In this document: piece after piece, positions 15,375 through 23,804 of the stretch
Layout of the letters: every line of letters begins with the position of its first letter
Position numbering within the stretch: position 1 is the stretch's first letter
Assembly (NCBI RefSeq): GCF_040529335.1
Contig: NZ_CP159534.1
Span: 6,820,001-6,884,000 of the forward strand
Reading direction: 5' to 3'
DNA from: Streptomyces sp. HUAS MG91
GTDB taxonomy: Bacteria; Actinomycetota; Actinomycetes; Streptomycetales; Streptomycetaceae
DNA: 64,000 nucleotides
Translations under genes and position numbers: made by a program
Notes under the pieces: model-generated
What the model saw: only the letters and a program-made list of their open reading frames with translations
Told to the model about the DNA's origin: nothing
Databases searched by the model: none

Positions 15375-16642
15375 CAGTTCGTCCTCCAGACGGCGACACG
15401 CCAGCGCGAGAGCCAGCCCCAGATCACACCCGCGAGGAAACCGACCACGACCAGCGCGAGCAGCAGCCACCAGCCGTTGCCGAGCCCGAACGCGGCCACG
15501 TCCGACGCCTGGTCGGGACCGTCCACCAGGTCGACCGTCAGCTCGACCGGCAGACCGGGGCTCGTCTTCACCGAGGCGGGCGCGGAGTAGGAGTTCGAGA
15601 CCTGGAGGCAGACCGTCTCCGGGCTCTGCTCGTCATCGTCGTCGGCCTCCGGCCGCGGATAGCGCAGGCCCGTCGAGATGGCGTCGGTGCGGCCGTCGCC
15701 CGCCTCCTGGCCGCGGACGATCTCCCGGCCGTGCGTGGTGACCGCGCGCAGCAGCACGCCGTAGTCCTGGTTGACGGCCCGGTCGTCCGCCACGCTCACC
15801 GAGGCGCGCAGCTCCTGCCCGGGATCGACGTCCACGCGGTAGAAGCGGTGCTCGCCGAACTTCTCCCGGTCGCTGTACAGGCCGGGCTTGAGCTGCGGCG
15901 CGTCGGCGCACTGCGCGGCGCCGTCGACGGCCACCGGGTTGACGACCGGATCGGCCGCCCGGTCCACCAGCTGGCCGACCTTCTTGGAGAGCTGGTTCTT
16001 GTGGCGCACGGCGGTGTACGTGCCGCCGGTGGCGTCGGCGATGCACGACAGCTGCGCACGGGTCTTGGCGTCGGCGACCAGGCCGAGCGTGTCGATGGTC
16101 AGGCCGATGCCCTTGGCGGCGATCTCGCGCGCCACCTCGCACGGGTCGAGCGGCTGGCAGGTGTCCTCGCCGTCGCTGATGAGGACGATCCGCTTGGCGC
16201 CGTCGCCGGCGCCGAAGTCGCCGGCCGCCTTCAGCAGGGCGGGACCGATCGGGGTCCAGCCGGTCGGCTGCAGCGTGGCCACGGCCGTCTTCGCCTCGGT
16301 GCGGTCCAACGGGCCGACCGGGTAGAGCTGTTGGGTGTCCTTGCAGCCCGTCCTGCGGTCGTCGCCGGGATAGTTGGCGCCGAGCGTCCGTATCCCGAGT
16401 TCCACCTCTTCGGGGGTCGCGTCGAGGACCTCGTTGAAGGCCTGCTTCGCCGCGGCCATCCGCGAGCCGCCGTCGATGTCGCGGGCGCGCATGGATCCGC
16501 TGACGTCCAGGACGAGTTCGACCTGCGGGGCGGGTTTGCTGTCGGTCTCGTCCGCGTACGCCGCTGTGGGCGCCAGGCCGCCGGCTGTCAGGGCGGCGAG
16601 CAGGGCGCACAGCCCTGCCGCCAGCCGTTGTCTGATGATCAT
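15374..16642 (-). CDS. Exported von Willebrand factor A domain protein
   Basis: 422 residues. Signal peptide 1-29 (LAAGLCALLAALTAGG, cleavage near AYA-DE), then a VWA domain of about 180 residues with an intact metal-ion site: VELVLDVSGSM (DxSxS) near residue 40, the Thr in QPTGWTPIGPAL, and LISDGEDTC. A second extracytoplasmic region (about 225-380) has a Cys pair and a YRVDVDPGQEL beta-rich segment like PPC/visceral-mesodermal-armadillo-like domains. A C-terminal helix (WWLLLALVVVGFLAGVIW) ends in a basic tail. ATG 16642 starts the signal peptide; the frame is open upstream but lacks a signal there. Likely a surface adhesion or sensing protein acting with its overlapping partner. Confidence 0.85.
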   Translation of the reverse strand: MIIRQRLAAGLCALLAALTAGGLAPTAAYADETDSKPAPQVELVLDVSGSMRARDIDGGSRMAAAKQAFNEVLDATPEEVELGIRTLGANYPGDDRRTGCKDTQQLYPVGPLDRTEAKTAVATLQPTGWTPIGPALLKAAGDFGAGDGAKRIVLISDGEDTCQPLDPCEVAREIAAKGIGLTIDTLGLVADAKTRAQLSCIADATGGTYTAVRHKNQLSKKVGQLVDRAADPVVNPVAVDGAAQCADAPQLKPGLYSDREKFGEHRFYRVDVDPGQELRASVSVADDRAVNQDYGVLLRAVTTHGREIVRGQEAGDGRTDAISTGLRYPRPEADDDDEQSPETVCLQVSNSYSAPASVKTSPGLPVELTVDLVDGPDQASDVAAFGLGNGWWLLLALVVVGFLAGVIWGWLSRWRVAVWRTN

Positions 16643-16716
16643 CCGCCGGATCCTATGGACCGGAGGCGCCCGGGACCAAAACGAGCCCGAGATGCGAGTG
16701 TGCGGCTGCCGCTCCG

Positions 16717-17340
16717 TCAGTAGCGCTGCGCCTGCGCGACCTTCGCGGTGAGGTGCGGCTCCGGCGGCTTGGTGCTGATGGCGAGCGGCTGGGCCCTGTC
16801 GCCCGCGGCGAGGTCCTTGGCGCCGACGACCGTCGACTCCACCACCTTGCCGTCCGCGTCGCTGAAGTCGACCCGCACCGCGTACGAGGCCTTCGCGTCG
16901 GTCTTGTTGGTGATGGTGACGACGAGAGCGCGCACGTTGTCCGTCTCGGCCAGCGGCTTGCCGGTCAGCGAGACGCTGTCCATGGCGTTGCCCTTGCCGT
17001 CCGCCTTGTCCAGCTCGCGCGTGAACTCCTGCCTGCTGCGCTCCACTTCGGCGGAGACCGACGCCTCGAAGTCGTGCGCGCGCTGGGACGCGGATTCCGC
17101 CGCCCGCGACGCCGACTCCTTCACCTCCGCCTTCTTCGACGCGGCGCTGGAGGCGAGCGCCGACGGCGGCTCGCCCGAGAAGTCCGACGCGTTCGGTGCG
17201 GTCGCGCGCGGGCTGCTGCTCGCCGCGCCGGAGTCGCCGTCGTCGCCGCACGCGGCGAGCGTCAGGACGCCGGTCGCGGCGCACACGGCGAGTGCGACGG
17301 CCGTACGGCGGGCCGCCCTGGTGGTCGTGGGTGTCCTCAT
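16717..17340 (-). CDS. Lipoprotein with helical stalk and FxLYD-like domain
   Basis: 207 residues. The signal peptide ends in a lipobox, LTLAACGDD (Cys about 31), so the protein is lipidated on the outer face of the membrane. A Ser/Ala-rich linker and an Ala/Glu/Lys-rich helix (about 62-110, AASKKAEVKESASRAAESAS) precede a C-terminal beta domain (VRALVVTITNKTDAKASYAVRVDF) of the FxLYD/DUF4352 type that often sits beside membrane-associated stress proteins. It lies 74 nt upstream of the VWA gene on the same strand and may be part of the same surface locus. Confidence 0.8.
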   Translation of the reverse strand: MRTPTTTRAARRTAVALAVCAATGVLTLAACGDDGDSGAASSSPRATAPNASDFSGEPPSALASSAASKKAEVKESASRAAESASQRAHDFEASVSAEVERSRQEFTRELDKADGKGNAMDSVSLTGKPLAETDNVRALVVTITNKTDAKASYAVRVDFSDADGKVVESTVVGAKDLAAGDRAQPLAISTKPPEPHLTAKVAQAQRY

Positions 17341-17392
17341 GACCGGTTCCGCTGCCTCTCTCTCGGCTTGCTCGGTGTGCCGTGCCCACGCC

Positions 17393-18487
17393 TCAGAAGC
17401 GCAGGACGGCGGCGATGTGCCCGGCCTCGGCGAGGGTGCCGTCCGGGACGAAGACGACCTCGGCCCCGGTCTCCAGGGCGGACTCGACGATCTCGTCCAC
17501 GATGTCGTGGACCGCGTCCAGGTCGTCGTCCGCCGCGGGCTCCAGATGCCCCTCGCCGGCCCGTACGGTGGTCCGGAAGTTCTCCTCCACGACGAGCCGG
17601 TGGATCCGCGCGTCCGACGCCTTCTGCCAGACCTCGTCCACCCCGGCCGCGTACGTGTGACCGCCGCGCGCCCGGTCCAGGCCCTCCAACGCCTCGCCGA
17701 CCGCCCGCCGGGCCTCCTCCTCGCGCGCCGGGGCGACCGCCTTGGCGACCGCCTCCGGCGTGCCGTGCGCCAGCCCGCCGAACGGCACCTGGACCGCCCC
17801 GCGCGCGGCGTCGCCGACCTCGTCCAGCAGGGTCAGCGCGGCCGGCTCCCCGGTGACGTACAGCGGGCGCCGCTCGGCGGCCAGCAGGTCGGTGAGGGTC
17901 GCGTCCGCGTCCCGGAAGAACTGGCGCGCCTGCTCGTCGCGGTAGGTGCTCGGCAGATCGCCGACCCGCTCCTCGCGTTCCGCGTCCGGGTCCTCCAGAT
18001 CGCGCTCCAGGGGGAAGCCGTGGCCGGTGTCCCGGCTCACGCGCTCACCCCGGCCGGCCCACAGGGTGATCCGGTCGGCGGCGACGGACAGCACCCAGTA
18101 GGGGCGCGCGGCGGTGTCGGCGGCCACCAGATTACGGGTCAGGAAGGTGTCGGCGAGCACGACGCGCTCGGGCACCGTCCGGTCGACGGCCCAGACCTGG
18201 TGCTCGCCGGGGGCGGCGAAGACCAGCAGGCCGTCCGCGGCGTGCGCGAGGTCGGTCTCCGCGACGGCCGCCCGCAGCTGCGCGAGCACGTCGTCGCGGT
18301 GGTCGGCGGTGACCCCGGGGTCCGCGGCCAGCCGCCGCTCCGCCTCGGAGACGAGATTGTTCAGCCGGACCGGGTCTTGGGCGTTCTCGGGCCGCCGCCG
18401 ATGGGTCGGCATCACCAGGGACACCGCCGGATAGGGGCGTTGCCGGCGCAGTTCCGCGAGGACCGCGGGAGTGAGAGAGGAGTACAT
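17393..18487 (-). CDS. baeRF3-like protein (often annotated chemotaxis protein)
   Basis: 364 residues. The organisation, an N-terminal segment VSLVMPTHRRRPENAQDPVRLNNL and later blocks VDRTVPERVVLADTFLTRNLV and VVFVPDGTLAEAGHIAAVLRF, fits the bacterial archaeo-eukaryotic release-factor superfamily (baeRF family 3), proposed to act on ribosomes or tRNA. The common label 'chemotaxis protein' is not supported: no receptor or CheA-like motif is present. It is divergent from the arcD-arcA operon with 117 nt between. No clear ribosome site precedes ATG 18487; a GTGTTATG context suggests a very short leader. Confidence 0.75.
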   Translation of the reverse strand: MYSSLTPAVLAELRRQRPYPAVSLVMPTHRRRPENAQDPVRLNNLVSEAERRLAADPGVTADHRDDVLAQLRAAVAETDLAHAADGLLVFAAPGEHQVWAVDRTVPERVVLADTFLTRNLVAADTAARPYWVLSVAADRITLWAGRGERVSRDTGHGFPLERDLEDPDAEREERVGDLPSTYRDEQARQFFRDADATLTDLLAAERRPLYVTGEPAALTLLDEVGDAARGAVQVPFGGLAHGTPEAVAKAVAPAREEEARRAVGEALEGLDRARGGHTYAAGVDEVWQKASDARIHRLVVEENFRTTVRAGEGHLEPAADDDLDAVHDIVDEIVESALETGAEVVFVPDGTLAEAGHIAAVLRF

Positions 18488-18604
18488 AACACATCATGCT
18501 GCTCACACATTGACCTGTCCGGCTATTCGGAAGCAGGCCAGAAACAGTACGAAAGCATGTCGAAAAGGTGCAGGATCCAGCATTTCGGTAGAAGACTGAA
18601 GCGT

Positions 18605-20071
18605 ATGGATCAGGCCGCGGACTCCACCGGGGGCACCGCCCGGGACACCGCTCCCCGGGCCGCCAAGCTGACGTTGTTCACGCTGACGACGATGGTCGTC
18701 GGTTCCATGGTCGGCGCGGGGGTCTTCTCGCTGCCCCGCCGGTTCGCGGACGAGACGGGCGTGGCCGGCGCGCTCATCGCCTGGGTGGTCGCGGGCGCCG
18801 GCATGCTGATGCTGGCCTTCGTCTTCCAGCGTCTCGCGCTGCGCAGACCGGACCTCGACGCGGGGGTGTACGCGTACGCCAAGGCCGGGTTCGGCGAGTA
18901 CCTCGGCTTCTTCTCCGCGTTCGGCTACTGGGCCAGCGCCTGCGTCGGCAACGTGACGTACTGGGTGCTGATCATGTCCACGATCGGCGCGATCGCCCCG
19001 GCGCTCGGCGACGGCGACACCGTCCTCGCGATCGTGCTGTCCTCGGTGGGCCTGTGGGCGTTCTTCCTGCTCATCCGCCGTGGCGTGAAGGAGGCCGCGA
19101 CGATCAACCGGATCGTCACGGTCGCCAAGGTCGTCCCGATCGTCGTCTTCGTGATCCTGGCGCTGTTCTTCTTCAAGCCGCACGTCTTCGCCGAGAACTG
19201 GGGCGGCGCCGACTACGCCGGCTCGCTGTTCAACCAGGTCCGCGGCACCATGCTCGCCACCGTCTTCGTCTTCCTCGGCGTCGAGGGCGCCAGCGTCTAC
19301 TCGCGGCACGCCAAGCGCCGCGAGGACGTCGGCCGGGCCACCATCCTCGGCTTCCTCAGCGTCTTCGCGATCTTCGCCTCGGTCACCATCGTGTCGTACG
19401 GGATCCTGCCGATGAGCGAGATCGCCGAGCTGCGCCAGCCGTCGATGGCCGGGGTGCTCCAGGAGGCGGTCGGCACCTGGGGCGAGGTCTTCGTCAGCGT
19501 CGGCCTGATCATCTCGGTGCTCGGCGCCTATCTCGCCTGGACCCTGATGGCCGCCGAGGTGCTGTACGTCGCCGCCCAGGACGAGGACATGCCGCGCTTC
19601 CTGGGCCGCGCCACCGCCGAGGACGTGCCGGTGCCCGCGCTCCTGATGACGACGATCCTGTCGCAGATCGTCCTCGTCATCACGCTGTTCTCCGACGACG
19701 CCTTCAACTTCGCGCTGGACCTGACCAGCTCCCTGACGCTGATCCCGTTCCTGCTGGCCGCCGCGTTCGCCCTGAAGATCGCGCTGCGGCCCGATCCCCG
19801 CACGGTCGGCGGCGGCACCGGCTTCTCCTCGGACCTCGTGGTCGCCGTCCTCGCCACCGTCTACACGGCGTTCCTGCTGTACGCGGCCGGGCTCAAGTTC
19901 GTCCTCGTCTCGTTCATCTTCTACGCCCCCGCCACCGTCCTCTTCGTGATGGCCCGCCGTGAGCAGGGCAGACGCCTCTTCTCCGGCCGCGAGCCGATCA
20001 TCCTCGCCGTCTCCGTGCTCGGCGCCGTGCTCGGCGTCGTCGCGCTGGCCGCGGGCTGGATCAGCCTCTAG
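18605..20071 (+). CDS. arcD: Arginine/ornithine antiporter, APC family
   Basis: 488-residue APC-superfamily permease with about 12-13 helices, beginning [23 protein letters not shown], the family's first helix with the unwound GSMVGAG turn. Length and motifs ([29 protein letters not shown]) match ArcD-type basic amino acid antiporters, which exchange arginine for ornithine. Arginine deiminase starts 22 nt downstream, which strongly supports this role. ATG 18605 begins an acidic 20-residue cytoplasmic tail; the weak GAAG before it is the only ribosome-site candidate. The longer open frame upstream is antisense to the neighbouring gene. Confidence 0.9.
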   Translation: MDQAADSTGGTARDTAPRAAKLTLFTLTTMVVGSMVGAGVFSLPRRFADETGVAGALIAWVVAGAGMLMLAFVFQRLALRRPDLDAGVYAYAKAGFGEYLGFFSAFGYWASACVGNVTYWVLIMSTIGAIAPALGDGDTVLAIVLSSVGLWAFFLLIRRGVKEAATINRIVTVAKVVPIVVFVILALFFFKPHVFAENWGGADYAGSLFNQVRGTMLATVFVFLGVEGASVYSRHAKRREDVGRATILGFLSVFAIFASVTIVSYGILPMSEIAELRQPSMAGVLQEAVGTWGEVFVSVGLIISVLGAYLAWTLMAAEVLYVAAQDEDMPRFLGRATAEDVPVPALLMTTILSQIVLVITLFSDDAFNFALDLTSSLTLIPFLLAAAFALKIALRPDPRTVGGGTGFSSDLVVAVLATVYTAFLLYAAGLKFVLVSFIFYAPATVLFVMARREQGRRLFSGREPIILAVSVLGAVLGVVALAAGWISL

Positions 20072-20093
20072 CCCCGACTCCGGAAGGCAGACC

Positions 20094-21356
20094 GTGACCG
20101 ACCCCGACACCACTCCCGCTTCCGCCTCCTACGGCGTCCACTCCGAGGTGGGCAGACTGCGCAAGGTCCTCGTGTGCGCGCCGGGCCTCGCGCACCGCCG
20201 GCTCACCCCGACCAACTCGGACGACCTGCTCTTCGACGACGTGATGTGGGTGGAGAACGCGCAGCGCGACCACGCCGACTTCGTCAACAAGCTGACCCAG
20301 CGGGGCGTCGAGGTCGTCGAACTGCACGACCTGCTCGCGCGGATCATGGCGATCCCCGAGGCCAGGAGCTGGCTCCTGGACCGCAAGATCGTGGCGAACC
20401 AGGTCGGCGTCGGGCTCATCGACGACACCCGCGCGTTCCTGGAGAGCCTGGAGCCGCGCCGCCTCGCCGAGTACCTCATCGGCGGCCTGGCCACCACCGA
20501 CCTGCCGGACGGCTTCCGCTCCCCGTACGTGGCGCTGGCCCGCGAGACGGCGGGCGTGCGCGAGTACCTGATGCCGCCGCTGCCCAACACCCTCTACACC
20601 CGCGACACCACGTGCTGGCTCTACGGCGGCCTCACCCTCAACCCGCTGTACTGGCCCGCCCGCCACGACGAGACCCTCCTGATGAAGGCGGTCTACCTCT
20701 TCCACCCGGACTTCGTCGGCTCCACGGTGTGGTGGGGCGACCCCGAACGCGAGTGGGCGCAGGCCACCTTCGAGGGCGGCGACATCATGCCGGTCGGCAA
20801 CGGCGTGGTCCTGATGGGCATGAGCGAACGGACCTCCCGGCAGGCGATCACCCAGGTCGCGACCGCCCTGTTCGAGCGGGGCGCGGCCGAGCGCGTGATC
20901 GTGGCCGGGATGCCCCGGCTGCGCTCGGCGATGCACCTCGACACCGTCTTCACCTTCGCCGACCGCGACATCGTCACGCTCTACCCGAAGATCATGGACT
21001 CGGTGCACACGTTCACGCTGCGCCCCGGGGCCGGGGCGCCGGGCCTGGACATCACCGACGAGGGCTCGACCCCGTTCGTCGACGTCGTCGGGAAGGCCCT
21101 CGGCATCGGCCTGCGCGTCATCGAGACCGGCGGCGACGTCTACGCCTCCGAGCGCCAGCAGTGGGACAGCGGCAACAACGCCGTCGCCCTCGAACCCGGC
21201 GTCGTCTTCACCTACGACCGCAACACCCAGACCAACACGCTGCTGCGCAAGGCCGGGGTCGAGGTCATCACCATCGTGGGCGCCGAGCTGGGCCGGGGCC
21301 GCGGCGGCGGTCACTGCATGACGTGCCCGATCATCCGTGACCCGGTCGACTTCTGA
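20094..21356 (+). CDS. arcA: Arginine deiminase
   Basis: 420 residues; hydrolyses arginine to citrulline and ammonia (EC 3.5.3.6). Guanidino-modifying-enzyme signatures are complete: substrate Asp in [31 protein letters not shown] with the catalytic His, and the nucleophile Cys408 in [12 protein letters not shown] close to the C-terminus. GTG 20094 follows GGAAGG (20082-20087) by 6 nt; an upstream in-frame start at 19959 lies within arcD. No carbamate kinase or ornithine transcarbamylase follows; the next gene is convergent, so ATP-yielding steps must be encoded elsewhere or absent. Likely role: arginine use, ammonia release or acid resistance. Confidence 0.95.
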   Translation: MTDPDTTPASASYGVHSEVGRLRKVLVCAPGLAHRRLTPTNSDDLLFDDVMWVENAQRDHADFVNKLTQRGVEVVELHDLLARIMAIPEARSWLLDRKIVANQVGVGLIDDTRAFLESLEPRRLAEYLIGGLATTDLPDGFRSPYVALARETAGVREYLMPPLPNTLYTRDTTCWLYGGLTLNPLYWPARHDETLLMKAVYLFHPDFVGSTVWWGDPEREWAQATFEGGDIMPVGNGVVLMGMSERTSRQAITQVATALFERGAAERVIVAGMPRLRSAMHLDTVFTFADRDIVTLYPKIMDSVHTFTLRPGAGAPGLDITDEGSTPFVDVVGKALGIGLRVIETGGDVYASERQQWDSGNNAVALEPGVVFTYDRNTQTNTLLRKAGVEVITIVGAELGRGRGGGHCMTCPIIRDPVDF

Positions 21357-21364
21357 CGACTCGC

Positions 21365-22138
21365 TCAGCAGGCGTTCGCGGTGAAGCCGATGGGCACCAG
21401 ATCGCCCTTGCCGCCGGCGGCCGCCCGCGCGAAGAGCGCCTGGACATCGCTCCCGAAGGGGGTGCTGTACTCCACGTCCGGTGCGCATCCGCCCTGTTCG
21501 AGACCGCCGATCACACCGACCAGCCGTCCGTCCTGGAGCCAGGTGCCGCCGCTCGTCCCGCTGCCGAACCCGCCGCAGTGGATGCCGGAGTAGCCGTCGA
21601 CGTCCTCCAGCGGGGCGGTGCAGGTGAGGGGACGGCCCCGGCTGCCCATCGGATAGCCGCTGACCGTGACCGGCTCCTGTGCCCGCGGCGCGGCGAGGGG
21701 CGCGCCCGGCACCACGTCCTCGATCCTCTTGCCGCCCTGCGGCGCGACGCGCAGGAAGGCGACGTCGTGCCGGGGGTCGAACGACTTCTTCCACGCCGGG
21801 TCGATGTAGATGTCCGTCACCGACCAGACACCGCCGGGGAGTTCGCTGTCGTGCAGCAGGGGCGCGAACTCGATGGTGGCACCGCCCCCGAAGACACAGT
21901 GGGCCGCGGTCACCAGCAGGTCGCGCGAGGGCGAGTGGACGATGCCCGCCGAGCAGAAGTGCGGTCCGCCGAGCCGGGGGACCGCGCCCAGCACGCTCGG
22001 GTAGAAGAGCGCCCCGGTCGCCGGAACGCTCTCCACGGAGTGGGCCGCGGGGACCTCCGCTTCCGCGGCGTGCGCGGCGGGCTGGAGTGCCGTGAGACCG
22101 AGCAGGAATCCGATGAGTACGGCGATGATCCGGCGCAT
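21365..22138 (-). CDS. Secreted trypsin-like serine protease
   Basis: 257-residue S1-family protease. Signal peptide 1-24 (IIAVLIGFLLGLTAL, cleavage AHA-AE). Catalytic triad visible: His in LLVTAAHCVFG, Asp in DPRHDVAFLRV, Ser in GFGSGTSGGTWLQDG. Cys pairs (FCSAG with AAHC, TCTAP with IHCGG) fit S1 disulfides. No prodomain of the alpha-lytic type is present; the short N-terminal stretch (about 25-50) may be a small propeptide. It converges on arcA with only 8 nt between stops, so readthrough between them is likely. Confidence 0.9.
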   Translation of the reverse strand: MRRIIAVLIGFLLGLTALQPAAHAAEAEVPAAHSVESVPATGALFYPSVLGAVPRLGGPHFCSAGIVHSPSRDLLVTAAHCVFGGGATIEFAPLLHDSELPGGVWSVTDIYIDPAWKKSFDPRHDVAFLRVAPQGGKRIEDVVPGAPLAAPRAQEPVTVSGYPMGSRGRPLTCTAPLEDVDGYSGIHCGGFGSGTSGGTWLQDGRLVGVIGGLEQGGCAPDVEYSTPFGSDVQALFARAAAGGKGDLVPIGFTANAC

Positions 22139-22209
22139 CGTCGGATGCTAATGAGAAACGTGCCATTCATGAAGGCCCGTGGAGCGGAAATCGCCGGCTG
22201 GGCCATGAT

Positions 22210-22665
22210 GTGCACATGCCCACGGAGGAGTTCAGTCGCAGCGTCACCGTCGCCGCCACGGCGGCCCAGGTCTTCGCGCACCTGGAACGGCCGGACAACT
22301 ACGTCGGCCTGGCACCGCTCGTCGTCGCGGTGCGCGATGTGGCGACCCTGCCCGAAGAGGTGCGGTACGTCGCGGTGGAGCGGTTCCGGCTGGGGCCGCT
22401 GCGCTGGGACAACCCGATCCGCGTGTCGATGACGTTCCCGCGCGCCGGCCGCCAGGTCGTGAGCGAGGTCCACAGCCCCGGCGGCGTCCGGCTCACGGCC
22501 ACGGTGGAGCTGACCGACACCCCCGAGGGCGCCCGGGTCCGCGAGACGATCCGCGTGGTCTTCCCGAGGCCGCTGCGGCCCCTCGTGATCGGGCAGGCGA
22601 CCAAGGCCCAGCGCCACCGTCTGGCCGAGCTGGCGCGCCGGATGAGCGAGACGCACCCGCGATGA
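22210..22665 (+). CDS. SRPBCC-fold (START-like) protein
   Basis: 151 residues with the SRPBCC (polyketide cyclase/START) pattern: an opening strand FSRSVTVAATAAQVFAHLERPDNY, the beta-rich middle (RYVAVERFRLGPLRWDNPIRVSMTF) and the long C-terminal helix KAQRHRLAELARRM. Such proteins bind hydrophobic ligands in a cavity; the ligand is unknown. The start is GTG 22210 or ATG 22216; no ribosome site precedes either. The HipA-like kinase gene follows after 57 nt on the same strand. Confidence 0.75.
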   Translation: MHMPTEEFSRSVTVAATAAQVFAHLERPDNYVGLAPLVVAVRDVATLPEEVRYVAVERFRLGPLRWDNPIRVSMTFPRAGRQVVSEVHSPGGVRLTATVELTDTPEGARVRETIRVVFPRPLRPLVIGQATKAQRHRLAELARRMSETHPR

Positions 22666-22722
22666 CGACCGCCCACGGCGCGCCGTGAAATGCTGGGCAT
22701 TTGATCCAGGGAGCCTTGGACC

Positions 22723-23631
22723 ATGCTGAGAGAAGTCACGGCGACCCGCTACGTCACCCCGCTGCATGCCGGCGGCTCGGTCCCCGGGGTCGTGGAGGCC
22801 GACGACCTGGGCACCTACGTGCTCAAGTTCACCGGCGCCGCGCAGGGCGTCAAGGCGCTGGTCGCCGAGATCGTCGTCGGGGAGCTGGCGCGCCGGCTCG
22901 GGCTGCGCTTCCCCGAGCTGGTCCTCGCCCGCTTCGACCCGGCCGTCGCGGCCGGCGAACCGCACCAGGAGGTCCAGGACCTGCTGCACGCGAGCGCCGG
23001 GCTCAACCTCGGCATGGACTATCTGCCGGGCGCGGCCGACTTCACGCCCGAGGTCGCCGCGGTGTTTCCCGTCGACCCGCTCGAAGCGGGCCGGATCGTC
23101 TGGCTGGACGCGTTCACCGTCAACGTCGACCGCACCGTGCACAGTTCGAACCTGATGGTCTGGCCGACGTTCGGCACCGTCCCGCCGAAGCTGTGGCTCA
23201 TCGACCACGGGGCGGCGCTCGTCTTCCACCACCGCTGGGAGGGGGCCGCGCCCGAGCGGGCCTACGACTTCAGGCACCACGCGCTGGGCGGGTACGGCCC
23301 GGATACGCGTGCCGCCGACGCCGAGCTTGCTCCGAAGGTGACGGAGGCGCTGTTGCGCGAGGTGCTGGCCCTGGTGCCGGACGCCTGGCTCACGACCGAC
23401 TTCGCGTCGCCGGGGGAGGCGCGGGACGCGTATGTGTCGTACTTGCTGGCCCGGGCTCGGAGTTCGGCGTCCTGGCTTCCGACGGACTTTCCTTCTCGGG
23501 ACGAGCTGGCCGCCGCCGATGCGCGGCGCGCGGCTGCCATGGAGAAGGGGCGGCCCGCTTGGCTGAAGCGGGTGCCCGACCTGCACGGGAAGCCGGGGGC
23601 TGAGCAGGACTGGTCCGTTCACCTGGGATGA
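22723..23631 (+). CDS. HipA-like protein kinase-fold protein
   Basis: 302 residues with a HipA/PI3K-like kinase plan: a lysine in YVLKFTGAAQG (K35) followed by E49, catalytic-loop region VNVDRTVHSSNLM (D136, N143), and the metal-binding Asp in LIDHGAALVF (D161). No HipB-type antitoxin is adjacent, and length (302 against about 440 for HipA) makes this the short stand-alone actinobacterial HipA-family kinase, not a classical toxin. AGGGAG before ATG 22723 supports the start. The codon pattern relaxes slightly (more third-position T) towards the 3' end. A dispersed palindromic repeat lies just downstream. Confidence 0.78.
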   Translation: MLREVTATRYVTPLHAGGSVPGVVEADDLGTYVLKFTGAAQGVKALVAEIVVGELARRLGLRFPELVLARFDPAVAAGEPHQEVQDLLHASAGLNLGMDYLPGAADFTPEVAAVFPVDPLEAGRIVWLDAFTVNVDRTVHSSNLMVWPTFGTVPPKLWLIDHGAALVFHHRWEGAAPERAYDFRHHALGGYGPDTRAADAELAPKVTEALLREVLALVPDAWLTTDFASPGEARDAYVSYLLARARSSASWLPTDFPSRDELAAADARRAAAMEKGRPAWLKRVPDLHGKPGAEQDWSVHLG

Positions 23632-23653
23632 ATCGGAGGCGGTCGTTCTCCGG

Positions 23654-23741
23654 CTGACGGCCGGTGGCCGCTTCTCGCGCAGTTCCCCGCGCCCTTCAGG
23701 GGCGCGGGGAACTGCGCGACCAGCCACCCACCGGCCGTCAG
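23654..23741. repeat. Interspersed cruciform repeat, copy B
   Basis: An 88-nt near-palindrome. Outer arms CTGACGGCCGGTGG (23654-23667) and CCACCGGCCGTCAG (23728-23741) are perfect; the inner arms are the family core CGCGCAGTTCCCCGCGCCC and its inverse, with a TTCA loop. It lies between the HipA-like gene and the malate synthase terminator (convergent genes) and may help terminate both. Confidence 0.85.
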
Positions 23742-23757
23742 CCGACGACGACACGAC

Positions 23758-23791
23758 AGGGCCCCCGGCGCTGTGCGGTGCCGGGGGCCCT
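23758..23791 (-). terminator. Terminator of malate synthase
   Basis: Perfect 12-bp stem AGGGCCCCCGGC (23758-23769) and GCCGGGGGCCCT (23780-23791), 10-nt loop, 13 nt beyond the malate synthase stop on the minus strand. The strongest simple hairpin in the window. Confidence 0.85.
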
Positions 23792-23804
23792 GAAACCGGG
23801 TCGG

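Noticed and set aside
17393..18487. Annotation as chemotaxis protein
   Set aside because: No chemoreceptor, CheW or CheA motif; sequence fits baeRF-type proteins.
22723..23631. HipA-like gene as a toxin-antitoxin module
   Set aside because: No HipB-type helix-turn-helix gene upstream; the preceding gene is an SRPBCC protein, and the protein is much shorter than HipA.
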